Shown here: in pieces, positions 1 through 12,700 of the stretch | Numbering within the stretch: position 1 is the stretch's first letter | Layout of the letters: the number at the start of each line of letters is the position of its first letter | From: Stichopus chloronotus | Taxonomy: Eukaryota > Echinodermata > Holothuroidea > Aspidochirotida > Stichopodidae | NCBI GenBank assembly: GCA_021234535.1 | Contig: CM037848.1 | Coordinates: forward strand, 10,707,944 to 10,771,943 | Length of the DNA stretch: 64,000 nucleotides | Direction: 5' to 3' | Translations under genes and position numbers: made by a program | The notes under the pieces: model-generated | The model's database searches: none | The model's input: only the letters and a program-made list of their open reading frames with translations | Told to the model about the DNA's origin: nothing

Positions 1-1545
1 AGCCATCAGCTTAGACCCTGCTTTACTTTTCAATCGCAGACATCTATAACACTCTCGGCCCCACTCTCTTATCTCCTCACTGGCAGCTATTATCCAGTAC
101 ATTGATGACAGGTCAGCCACAAGTTGATTGGTTTCCCCAACATGTTGTCTCTGGTCATGGAAGTATTTCACAATTAAGTTCGTCACCCAGTCCTTTCTAG
201 GCAAAATAATTGGGTGCTTGGCGTCGTATGATAGGAATACTGCTTTCTGCAATCGCCCGCTACGTCGCAGCAAAGCTTCATCGTCCAGTTGTGGGCTCAA
301 ACGCAGTATCTTGCTCGAACTATTGATTGGTCGGCCACTAGCCAAGGCTCGATACTCATCTCGAAATGCCCTCTTCTGCATCTCCCTTAATATGAACTTT
401 TCGGCCAATTTGAGTTCTTCCGCCGAAAGTTCCCCATTTTCCTTGTCAAGTTTAAACGGACGGCAATTATCAAGAATCTCTGGATCCATGACCTTACTCG
501 AACAATCCTCAACCAACTAGGGAAACGTTTTGGATGTAATCGGTCTGGCACTTCAGTTGTCATGGTTACAAGCGTAGTACCTTTAAGTTTTCAATCCTCT
601 TCGCCAGAGCCAGACTGTATTTTGTGTTCTGGCCACTCTGACTCTGGAGTCTCCAGGAACTCTGGGCCCAACCACCAGATGTTGTTTTCGAGCAAGTCAG
701 ATGCTGCTACCCCTCTTGACAGGGGGTCGGCTGTATTCTACTTTGTTTTAATATACCTCCATTGTTTTGGGTCGGTATTTTCTTGTATTTCTCCTATACG
801 ATTTGTCACGAAAGTCTTGAACTTTCTGCTAGGTCTGCGTATCCACCAAACTACATTCATGATGTCAGACCAAAAAAACCATATCTTTCATTTCCATGTT
901 TAACGCCTTAACAATGGAGCTTGATAGCCTCTTAGCCCCAAAATGGCGGCCGTTAGTTCAAGTCTGGGTAAGCTGATAGATGTGAGGGGGGCCACTCTGG
1001 TCTTCGAAGCAACGAGACGACTGGTTATGATACCATCGTCATAGGTTGTCACGGCATAGACAACTGACCCATAGGCACACTGCTGAGACGCATCAGAAAA
1101 ATAGTGCAGTGTTTTAATAACTATCTCCTTATCAAGTCTCAGACACAGTGGTACCCTTATAAATCCGAGATAGTCCATCTCTGCAAACCAATCTGCCACC
1201 TTTCTCTCCAAATCGCCGTCTAATGCCTGGTACCATTCAATACCTGCGGCCCATAGTTCCTGCATTATTATTTTTCCCCTTATGATGAAAGGGGATTAAA
1301 AAACCCAGAGGGCGAAGATGGTAGCCAGCTTACTCAGAATACTCCTTTTTGTCCATCTGTCAGTAGGTGACGGTTGGTTCAAATGGAAAGCAAAGACATC
1401 TCTTTGTGGTTTCCATAAAACTCTCAACGCTTTTAAAGATGGGAGTTCTCCCTCCTCTAATTTTATTTCTTCCGCTCTATCTTCTGGCGGAATCTCTGCT
1501 AAAACGTTGGAACTGTTCGACAACCATTTTCTGGCCTAGGATAGA
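1..1545 (-). mobile_element. BEL/Pao LTR retrotransposon fragment (RT tail, RNase H, integrase N-terminal part)
   Basis: Read on the minus strand, 1545-1296 resembles the end of a BEL/Pao reverse transcriptase (a TKRSILSKLATIF-like stretch). 1265-900 resembles the Pao RNase H region (YFSDAS, then a SLPRLELTAA stretch). 900-560 continues with an SRG and WW-GPEFL type segment. 520-1 matches the region before the integrase and its zinc finger (YFHDQRQHVGE followed by a paired-cysteine segment). The order RT, RNase H, integrase is that of the BEL/Pao pol polyprotein. The reading frame is broken near 1270-1300 and again before 900, so this is a decayed copy. The integrase core and 3' LTR would lie left of the window; no LTR is seen at the right end. 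Confidence 0.85.
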
Positions 1546-2566
1546 GTATAAAGACATAAAGTGTTAGTGATATATTTACAGGTTATATGGACGGCACAAA
1601 CTACAAGGAAACATATGGACGGATAAGCAGGACGACGGGCGGAAAGCAAACATAGCTAAAAGAATAACTAACAAACAAAACAATCATGTGAATACGAAAC
1701 ATAACCTTCTTCTAGCCACCGCCTCCCCCCCCCCCCCCTTCTCCTTTTAAGGAGGCTCATTGAGTAAGTTGGTTCCCAAAATCCATCGCATTTTGTCTCA
1801 GTTGTGTTTATGCCTTCTCGAGAGGACACACCCTAACTACCATGGTATCTCTGCAGCAGGTTACGTTCTATCATAAAAATTCTCTGAGGGCTAGGCGCCT
1901 TTCCATGGGTACTTATGCATATTCATATGACAAAACAGCTGCTTGTAACAGCAACATAAATGTATACAAGAAATACAAAAAATATGACGTGATATCTGAC
2001 CGTTTCTCCGAAAATGATAACATGACAACACAAATACAAGAAGCAATATGCAGTGAATGGCTCTCTTCTGTAAAACTACTTAAAAGGTAAATGTTGAGTT
2101 TGCAATTACATTGCCACAGTAGTAAAGATCAGAAACGTATCTTACATTACCCCAGGGAGGTGTTATCGAGAAGGAAATACAACGGAAACGGCTTTTTTTT
2201 TTGAAGTAGCCTACTTTCCGCCATGATCACCTCCTTTGTTCATCACTTACAGATTCAATGGGCTTGAACGGCATATCGTGCATAAAGTATATATATTTTT
2301 TCAACGAAAGTGAAGAAACGTGAAAGTGTCAGTTATAAGACGTTAAGTTTGTCTAGCTATGAGGTTTCTTGACTATACTAGACTGTATTTGTCCTACCAC
2401 CTCAAACCCCCACCCCACACACCACCTTCTCGCCCCAAGAAATTACTGTTTGAAGCAGACAATATTATTAACTGAAAAACTGACACCCCCACACAGACAC
2501 ACACAAAACCTTGTACGTAACTATTTGATAAGAACTTCCAAAAATAATGTTCTCTTCAACTTGCAG
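1546..2566. other. Non-coding stretch upstream of gene A exon 2
   Basis: Contains a short poly-C run at about 1726-1738 and otherwise unremarkable AT-rich sequence. The last 130 bp before exon 2 resemble the sequence just before gene B exon 2, so this is the end of intron 1 of gene A. No signal-peptide exon like the one at 48046 is seen here. Confidence 0.6.
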
Positions 2567-2630
2567 GAACACGATTTATTATCCATAGGTGAGCTTCAAG
2601 AGTATTCCATGGATGCAAGCGAAATTCAGG
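2567..2630 (+). CDS. Gene A exon 2 (start of propeptide)
   Basis: Acceptor ttgcag and donor g|gtaaga. Starts in phase 0, ends with one spare base; encodes [16 protein letters not shown] and a few more residues. Same length (64 bp) and phase as 52241-52304, with most residues identical. Confidence 0.85.
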
Positions 2631-2730
2631 GTAAGAAATAGCATACTAAATATTTTAGTCCACCACCATGATCCTGATATGCTGATATGAAGACACAATG
2701 GGCTGCTCTATACAATGAAGTCATGTGGTC

Positions 2731-2816
<86 letters not shown>

Positions 2817-3627
2817 TGAAACAATACACCGCTGATTTGATGGAAAACATATTAACAGTGTGCACAAAGATTAAAGTAAAAATACATGTTTCGGAAGGTC
2901 AACTTCCATCGTAAGGTTGATGGTAAGACTAAATAAGGAGTTGAACGTACTACCAGTTGAACGTACTACTAACGTACTACACTTAGTTGAATAAAGAAAA
3001 TAATGGAATAATGGGGATTCCAGTTGTTTGTTGAGATTGGGCAGATTCCAGTTGACATATAGGCTTTCCTTGAGTTTAAGCTGCAGCTTAGTGGGTGCCG
3101 AGTCAATTATTTTGAAAGAGTTGTGATCGAATTTTGCCTTGCAAGAGGGGGATTTGTACAAGTGTTTGTAAACATGTGACTTTTTATCGGATTTTAGATG
3201 CTCATTGATCCTTGTAGCCAAATGTCTGAGGGATTTCCCCGATATAGCAAGCGTTACAGCTTGAACAATTGAATTGGTAGACTACATGGGATTTGAATCT
3301 CAACAAGCAACTGGAATCCCCATTATTTTCTTTATTCGACTACGTGTTACTTCTAAATATTTTGTCTTTGACAACCCAATTGGTAGTACGTTCACCTCTC
3401 CTTATTTAGTCTTAACATCAACCTGACGATGGAAGTTGACCTTTCGAAACATGTCGCATTTTTATAATAGTCTTTGCGTACACTGTTAATATATTGATGT
3501 ATGTATGTATGTATGTATGTATGTATGTATGTATGTATGTATGTATGTATGTATGTATGTATGTATGTATGTATGTATGTATGTATGTATGTATGTATGT
3601 ATGTATGTATGTATGTATGTATGTATG

Positions 3628-3707
<80 letters not shown>

Positions 3708-6700
3708 TAGCAAAGCATAAATCACATGCGTCCATATAATGGATGAGAGTGCCTTTAATACCAACATAATATATAAGAGAAACGTGGTCTGATATTTCGA
3801 GGTCCTACCTCTTCCTCAGAGACCTGAGTAATGGAGCAAACGAAAAATACATCCTACAACGTGCGCTTTAAATGACCTAAAAGATACACACGTCACATGA
3901 ATGCTATACAAGGAACAATTAGTTTGATCGATGCGTAATGTATCTGTTTTTAGTAATGTCATTGTACCGCAGTAAAGTAGCAATACACTTAAGAACAGTT
4001 ATAAAGAAATAATTCTAAGTTATTACAATTTTAGACTCTATGCCACCTATTCCCTTGCCTGTATCGACCTAGTTAAAGAGGCAAAGAGAGGAATAGATAA
4101 TGAAAAAATGCGTAAACGATATTAAAATGACAAAAGAAATTAATGACATTTTGTGTGTTCAAGAATATCAATTGAACATGAATTGAACATGCAGACTGCA
4201 TGCAGACCAAAATATAGTTCTTTTTCATAGAATTCGATATCATATCACCTCAGTATACTACCACCAACGGTGTATTCAAACGCAGTACAGAATCCACCGA
4301 GTCACAGCAGCATAGGATACAAGAAGTGCAGTACGAGGCATTTAACACAATATATAGTCTTCGACTGGAAAGAAATGACTGGCTTGTGAGAAAAGGTTTA
4401 CAAACAGAGATCATTAAATCTGATGGAACTATAGAAAGAAGACCTCTGCGTACAGGAGATTGTTATTATTTCGGTTCACTGGCACAACATGAAAATTCAC
4501 TTGCCGCAATAAGCTTGTGCAATGGAATGGTAAGTCGTTGTTTTTATGTTTTTTTCTTGCCGACGGCATACAAGACATCTACACGATAGTGTTGGCGAGT
4601 GTGTATGTGCGTGTACAGGTGGGGTGTGCACCTACGGACACTGCCTTAGCGGGTCGCTAAGAGAGCGAAAACTTCGGACGTACGTTCTCGCGCACGCGCA
4701 ACCAGCATGGCTGCCAGAAAACTACGTCGCTAGGGGGAGGTCTCTCAAATGAAAAGCCCGGAAAACCGCCCTCTTTGTCGGCAATGCCGTGATAACTTCC
4801 GCTAGTCGGAAAAGGGGAATTCCAGTCACTTACTTGCCATGACTTTCCTTCGGTCCCGATTAGGAAATGAGTGCAAGTCAGTGCGTGTATGTGTATGTAT
4901 GAGAAGTCTTGGTTTGTAAACACGATATCTTAAGAACTGAAAGTTGCTTGAACTTCACAGTTGGTTCATAGGTCCATTGTAGTCCATTGTAGTCCATCGT
5001 AGGTCCATTGTAGTCCATTGTGAGTAGATAATCTCTATTCTTTTCCAGGTATGTCAAAGGTCATTTGAGGTCACTAGAGTGAAAATTCTAGAACAAACTA
5101 TTCAGAAAATATCTCAAAAGCTGAAAGTTGCTGGAACGTCAAACTGTAAACATCGGTAGCTCTTGATAGCAAATGAGGTTTGTCAAGTTTAGGGGAGCTC
5201 AAAGTTCATGTGAGGTGGTACACTGTGGCCATAGTTTGAAAGACTTGTAAACATGCGGTCAGCAAAAGTCGCAGTTTGAAAATCTGGTAGATATGGTATT
5301 TCAAAAAAAGGGTAAGTTGATTGAAATGACTGTGAAATGGTATCTTGGTTGTCCTTTGTTTTTCATAAATATTGGCAATGAAATCACAAGGTCCTTTGAC
5401 CTCGTGATTTGTGATTTGTCCTTTGTGGTTGTAATTGTTTTCTGACATATGACGTGAAGTAAAGTTTCATGGATCCTGTTAGTTATTCTCGCAATATCAA
5501 AGAAATGGATATGGAAGAGAAATTGTTTATTGTATTCAGCGTAAACATCGTAACGGAAATTTCATCCATCGAGGGGAAACATCTAGAAGTTTGTGTGAAA
5601 ATTCAATGAACCATTAACCAATAAGAGCGAAAGAACACTCTTCTATAATCAATAAGCAGAACACCAGAATGGAGAAGATTTTGAACTTGATGTTTGTATT
5701 CTTAGTTCCAGTCCTGGGAAACTTATATGTATATATGTAGAGTGAAAATGCGGGAAACCAGCAATATTATGGACTAATTATCTGCATGTGTGTTTGTCAA
5801 TAAAGGTATGCAATAAAGTGAACGTAACCCCAGGTACTGTACTCATTGTGGAACAGGGCATTATAGAATACGGTATTTGTTTGAATGCCGGCTAGACGTA
5901 CATTAAAGTTGCAGTGTATAAGCATTGCTCTTCCATTATACGTTCCGTATAGTACGGCCTTGTAAATCATAACGGCACCGACTACATCATACAGCCCCTG
6001 AAGGATCAACATGCGAGTAAAGTCAGAAAAAGAAGAGATGTCGAGCGCCCCCATATTATTTACAAGAGATCGTTCTCAAAGCCAACTGGAAATTCAGATG
6101 AACCTGCTGAAGGAAGACAACAGCCAGTTTGCCAAGTTGATGAAACTGGTGAGCTTTTATTAATTATTTCCCATCGATGGTTAAGCAGGATTTGTGGTCT
6201 GGTTTCCCAGTTCTCAACCAAAGTCAGATGTCGGAGTAATCAATGATGTGGTGTACTCTCTAAATTTACTATGGTCAAAATTGACCATAGGTTGGTTAAC
6301 TATGCACCGACCCAAAATATGGTCAAATTGTTACACGTAATTTACGTTGACCAAGTTGACCATATTTTGGGTCGGTGCATAGTTGACCAATCTATGGTCA
6401 ATTTTGACCATAGTGAATTTAGAGTGTACGTAATACCATCAATGGCTACTAAAATGCCAAATCTCATTTCCTCTCAATTTGACCGCAGAGGATATAAATG
6501 ACAACATTGTTTAATATGTTTTCCAGACCCTGTGGTACGAGTTCCAGGTGAAAAACACTCATTCATAATGTCAAAAGGCAAGATGTTAAAATATTAGTTA
6601 CCGTATATCAGCAGAAGGGGAGATTTTTTTAATCCAGATTGAAATACAGTATCTTAGGTATTCAAAAAATTATTGCATTTTTTCATTCTCATCATAAATA

Positions 6701-9700
6701 TATAAAAGCAGTCAAAATTAATTTAGTATTTTAGTGTAATTTAGGACTTTAAACTGTGCGCAAATGTTTCATTGGTAAACATCGTGGGTGGAAAAGGTTG
6801 GGAAGCCGGGAGGCTCCTTCCCGCTAGTTGAGTGGGAAATTTCGTGTATACAATGGGAAATTTCTGTATTTGGAGGGAAATTTCGGCACTTGAGGGAAAT
6901 TTACCCTTTCTTTTTACAGAAATATTAGGCCTATTGTGGAAAATTTAGACTCACTTCCCAGCAAATGAACATTAATCGTTTGTTCATTTGTGTGGATATT
7001 CCAGACCACATTAAAATGTAAGCTAAAAAATAATGTATACCTTTAAAAACATGGTTTTTATGAAAGTATTTTACATATATATTATCACTATTTACCGTCG
7101 TTTTAATCTAGTTCAATTATTAGCAAAATAATCAGTTTAGCTCAACTCCTAACTTTTTCATTGGGGCTTAGGTTTTCAAAGTTTCGTCTGCCCCAGGAGT
7201 TATAATTTTAGGGCCGCCTGTCGCATGAATGGTGGGGGGGTCTACATTGCAACACTGTCATTACACAATCATTTTTTAAATATCAAAATATTTAACCCTC
7301 GTTCATCAAGGGGTCTATCGTATTTTTTTGGGGGGGGGGCGTGGACTCCTCAGCCTTCCCCTCCCCCGTACCTGCCCGCATTGCCAATGGCGTCTAGGAG
7401 AAATTATAAGAGCTTAGTATTGGTAGACATACACCGGGATATATAGCAACGTAAGGCTAAATTCTTTTCATTGAATCAAATTTCATTGACGGAGTTTTCC
7501 AATAATTTACAAATAATACTGAAAGTGTGTCCATCACGTACATGAGCATCATTTGCTTCCTAGTTATATGTTATCCTCTATCTTAATAAACCTTCAAACA
7601 ACTGGGAATCACGTCAATTCCTGTGCATAGCAAAGTTGTTTACTTTTCGATAATTTTTCCAATATTAATTTGTTAAAAAATTGTAAAATTTTGTAAAATA
7701 GATATTTAATGATGCTCCTTTTTGTAGCCGACAGTCATGCTCCAACTGTACCAGAAAGCAGACAAGTAAGATCCTCAAACACACCGATTCCACACCTGGG
7801 ACAAAAGTACCTCGAAGTTCTAGTGGTAGCTAACAAAGATGTTTCTCTGAAACATGGAAATAACACAGAAAACTATATCTTTACTATTATGAATATTGTA
7901 AGTATCACATTACTTCCATTTTTCTTTCTTTAGATTCATTTATTGATATTACATTTGAAGCAAATGTGGAGATGCGGAGAAGAGGAAGCACTAAGGAGCA
8001 TTAATAAGTCTAACTTGAAGGGCAGTTCTTTTACGACGCTGAGCGACCTCACAAATGTGAAGGAAGTCTGTGGCTTATATCGTACAACTTATCGTCGGGT
8101 GACGACCAACTTTACAATTTGAATAAAATCCGGTGTCTTCTTTTACAACGTCAGCTCGGATGGGAAAACGTTAGGTTTCTCTGGGACGAAAAACCCATCT
8201 TATCTTGACGCCGGCCAGGGATCGAACCCTGAACCTTCCGGCTGCTAAGCTTCATTGTTTCACATGCCACCACCATTATGCACTCGGCCACATCACAGGT
8301 TCAAAAATACATCCACAAATTAACAAAAACAATACTCCTCGCAAGGGGCCATGCTGTGGCCATGTACACCAATACTCCTTAAGAAGACATTAGAGTGCTG
8401 TCAAGAAGCCTTTGAAAAGGCGAACAAAGACGTTGATGAAATTAATAAAATTTCTTCTCTGTCTCTGGAACAATTGGTCGAACTTATCCTTAAAAGGAAT
8501 TGTTTTGAGTTCAATAATAAAATTCTCCAAAGTCTCTAAAAGACTGGTTGCGCTTTAAAGGGCCAAGCTTCCCCGGAAATCTGCAACATCGTCTTCGTCA
8601 TAGACTTGAAAAGCATATTATTCGACTGATCCTAAAATCATAAAATGACGTTTACTCTATAATGGAACACTCACAGATCTTGAAAGACTGATGGATAAGA
8701 TGAATAAAATTCATCAATTCTTGAAATTCACTTTAGAAATTTCCAACACGGATGTCACATACCTAGATCTAAGGATCTTTAAAGGTCCTAGATTTCACTC
8801 AGTCGGGATACTGGATACTAAAATTTATACTAAACATATTCAAACCTTCCAATATCTGGATAGAAATCCTGCACACCCTCTTACCACCTGTAAAGGCTTC
8901 ATTGGAGGCGACTTACAGCGTTTTTCCGCTCTGTAATAATGAGACCGTCTTGATCTAAAAAAGAAACAATTTCAAAGAGAAACTTCTACTAAGAAATTAC
9001 AAGGAACAGAATTTGCCACAGCCACCATAGGCATTAATTTTGAAAATTGTGTGCAATACCCCACATCCAAACCAAAACACACGGTACCACCTTTGATCTT
9101 TAAATTGACCTACACACCCGATATAAAAACCCAGCACCTTTAAAAGGCTCTCTCGAAAAACTGCTATCTAATTTCGGGTCACATTTAATTGCCCGAGCTG
9201 TTTCTTTTTAAAGAACAAAAATATGAAAGATCTCCTTGTTTAGTCAACATTCCAAAATAAAGATGAATCGTTCGAGAGCCAAGGTTCACAAGAAGACTTC
9301 TTGAACTCATTAATAGCTGCATTAGGAGCATAAAATCACACTTATGCACTGTTGCGTATGCAATTAAAGAGTTAAGACACCCTAGTCACATAAATACAAA
9401 ATATTTAAAAGACTTACTACTGGTGACGCTCCTGCTGTAAAACTGAGAGCAGAAAGTGGTTTGGTCAAAAGAACCATTCTTGTCGCATTACTATACAAAA
9501 AGTCAGTTTATTTCAGAAAATCATTCGTAGAGGAGCATGCAATAAGTCCATGTATACCTCAGGACATTGTCTAAGAAATATCAACAGGTTCTTCGCCCTG
9601 TCCCTGCGTTAGATATTGAAACAGCGCCCACTCCCACTTCATGACCACTTTAATTGATGCAAGATCGTCCTAGGTGACCATCCAGTGAATATAAAATCTG

Positions 9701-12700
9701 ATAACAGAAGATAGCAGTGTTTCAGATTTTCATTATCAAATTTTTACTCCGACAAACAAAAAATGGATAACTTAAGTCAATAGTTATTATAAGCCTTTCT
9801 TTGAAAAGGTGTCTGCAAGTTACATTAACATTTGCAGACGCCCACATTCATGTATATCCCAGTGAAGAAAGGAGCACCTTGATTATTTTGGAGCAACTGC
9901 CCCGCTGCCCCGTGGGTCCGGTGTCCCTGTTGATGGTTAATGAAAAACAAAAAAAACAAACAAACAAACAAAAAACACTTCAGACATTATTAACAACGTT
10001 GGGAAATCATGGGGACTAACTATAGCATAAAGTATTCATTTTTAGATACAAAAATATTAATCTTGGAAAAAGTGGAGGAGATGTCCCAGCCCTCGTGATC
10101 CTGAAATGCTCCTTACTAGTCAATAATGAAACTATACCATTCTCTTATAGGTGAACCGTGTGTATGCTGACCCGAGTCTCAATGTAACACTTCGGATCCA
10201 TGTAGTGAAATTTGTACTCCTTGACACGAATTCTGTGCCAGTAAGTTCTACTTTAGGATTAAAAATTATTTTTCTCTATTATCCAATCTCGTTGTATTGT
10301 CTTAGCGTGGAGTTTATGCGCACTCATTTATGCTCATATTTATCAGGATTTGTGATGGAAATGAGCCAATTTATACTCAATATTTCCGATTTTAAATCTT
10401 TAAAATTATTCCATATTCTACATTGTAATTGATTCACCCAATTAAGACCGCATAGCGACATGAACATGTGACTATGGACATAGATACATGAAGGCAAATT
10501 ACGTTACAATGCGAAATTATGTTATGAAAAGTGACGTGACGGTATGTTGTTTAATTCATCAGGATGAGATGGTTTAAGTCTACTTTCTGTTAATGTTGCT
10601 GTAAAGTATTTTATACTCTGAATATAAAGATCACCAACGTCTGAAACAACTTCAGTGCAATAATGACACAGTTACAATGTTTGGGTATATTTGGGCATAT
10701 ACTAAGTGACCTCCATAGTCAGCCTAACTGATAACGTGTGCTTCTTACGAAGGTTGTAAAAAATGAAACTAAAGTTATCTAGCACTGTTAAATACAACCC
10801 ATTATACTAGCATTAGTCACTTTGATTGTTGGGTATTCCTCACGTTCGTATAAAAAAAACTCAAAATGTTGTTTGAAGTTGCGCCCAGCATAACAAGATA
10901 TCAGTTATATGAAAACGTTTATTTAAATGAATACTTATCAACACGTTGGCAAATGTGTCGTCTTTTCTCTCTCCTCTCTCCATCTCTCTCCACCTCTCTC
11001 TCTCTCTTTCTCTCTTCATCCGTACCTTAGATGCAAAGAGCTTATTTCAACATCACCGCAGCGTCGACGAAGCTTCTTCGTGCTTTCTGCGCATGGCAAG
11101 AGGAAATCAACCCAGTTCATGATATTCATCCTGAACATTGGGATAATGCAATTCTAATCACAGGGTAAACTTTGAACTTCGTTCAATGTTTCATTCTTCA
11201 ACAAACATACTCTTAGATGTAACTGTTTTCTTTCTTCGTATGTGTGTATTATGTATTTTCAATTTCAGCGAGGAAAATGTACTAAAACCTTCGTCCCTAG
11301 TTAACTTTCTGATAGAGCATTGATTAAGGAAATGGATTGTGTCACACTTCTCCTTATGTTTCACTGTAATGTTAGTGAATGGAAATTTTGAAATATTAAA
11401 GTGTCGCACAGTACCCTTAGGGGTATTTCATTGTTTTTGAACTTGTTTTTAAATAACAGAAAGGATTTATATGGTGACGATGGAATACTTCGTTTTTATC
11501 GCATTGCTGGGCATGGTTTTCTCAGTGGTGCTTGTACCAAACGATATCAATGCTCGGTCAATGAATTACAGGGATTGTCAACATCAAGCATTATAGCTCA
11601 TGAAACTGGTCACACGTAAGTATACAATACAAATGTGAAGTTGGTTGCACGGTCTTTTATTTCACAACAGCCATACAGTACTGGACATGATTTTTTCTAC
11701 CACAGTATCATAGTTCGTTAAGATGGCTGCAAGGGAACAATTTGAAAGACATGCTAAGGTTGCAGATCATACAGGGATCTAGGAAGTTGATTATCTCATC
11801 CCTATCATTGTCTGTAATCATTCGCTTTTACACGTACGTGTATTACAACTGATCGAGAGCTTGATTAAACAAGTCGTGCTATACATTATACACAGTGCAT
11901 GAATAGACATAGCTAGGCAAGTGCTGCACACTTGGCCATCGATGTAAAGTACTTCCAAGTAAAGGTGTGTAGTAGAAGTCACGCTGCGTCAAGTATTTCC
12001 ATGCAAAAATCTCGTGTTTAATTCTTAGATTAATCGCGTAGGTAATCCTTAGAAATTCTCTATTTCTCAGAGTCAGCGCGACGCTACTCTAGGCGTTTCG
12101 TAATAGTTCTAAGAGGCGTGTCATGATCATAATTTGCATTACTCAATTTCTTTTCCGCCAAAACGTACTGTAAACATTTGTACTCCTTGTGTAGTGTATA
12201 CGCGACAGTGCAAACATAGTGAGAGCATTACCAAAAGCATGGAAAATAACATTGTTATGAGACATAATCGCTCGGCCTAAACATGGTTGTATAGGCTGAA
12301 ATATCAAGTCAAACTGCGTGGCTAAACAAAGATGTAATAAGTTACGCTGATACCTTGTACTAACAGAACCTACCATACTGTATCATGTTCTGCAATAATA
12401 GTGACCACTGACCTATGACGTCATCGAACACTACATATCAAAATCATGTACCTAACGACGAAGGTTGAAGTTTATTAGACATACTGTCTGGAACCAAATC
12501 GTGACACACTTTTTTCACACATTTAGCCGATCTGAGATTTAAACTTCGACTTCCGACCTTTGACCTCTGACCTTAAGTTTTGATGGGAGACATGACTGCA
12601 GACCATGAGTTAGCTATCTACCAATTTTGACTTTCATCGACTTTAGGGGGAGTTGCAGACGCAAACTTTTCATTGCCAAATGTGACCTTTGACCTCTGAC

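Larger units (their letters stand above)
2631..4230. other. Gene A intron 2
   Basis: Filled by two microsatellite blocks and a Penelope-like remnant, listed separately. 3720-4230 shows no further recognisable feature. Confidence 0.7.
7898..10150. other. Gene A intron 5
   Basis: Carries a tRNA-derived SINE (about 8000-8300, - strand) followed by a degraded Penelope-like element (about 8350-9700, + strand). An A-rich CAAA repeat lies near 9950-9975. Confidence 0.65.

Noticed and set aside
128..903. Two + strand open frames over the first 900 bases
   Set aside because: The opposite strand encodes recognisable BEL/Pao sequence in this stretch, so the + strand frames are shadows.
3494..3767. Open frames of about 80 codons with YVCM or YIHT repeats
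   Set aside because: They are translations of a (TATG)n/(TA)n microsatellite in several frames and on both strands; no codon bias or domain.
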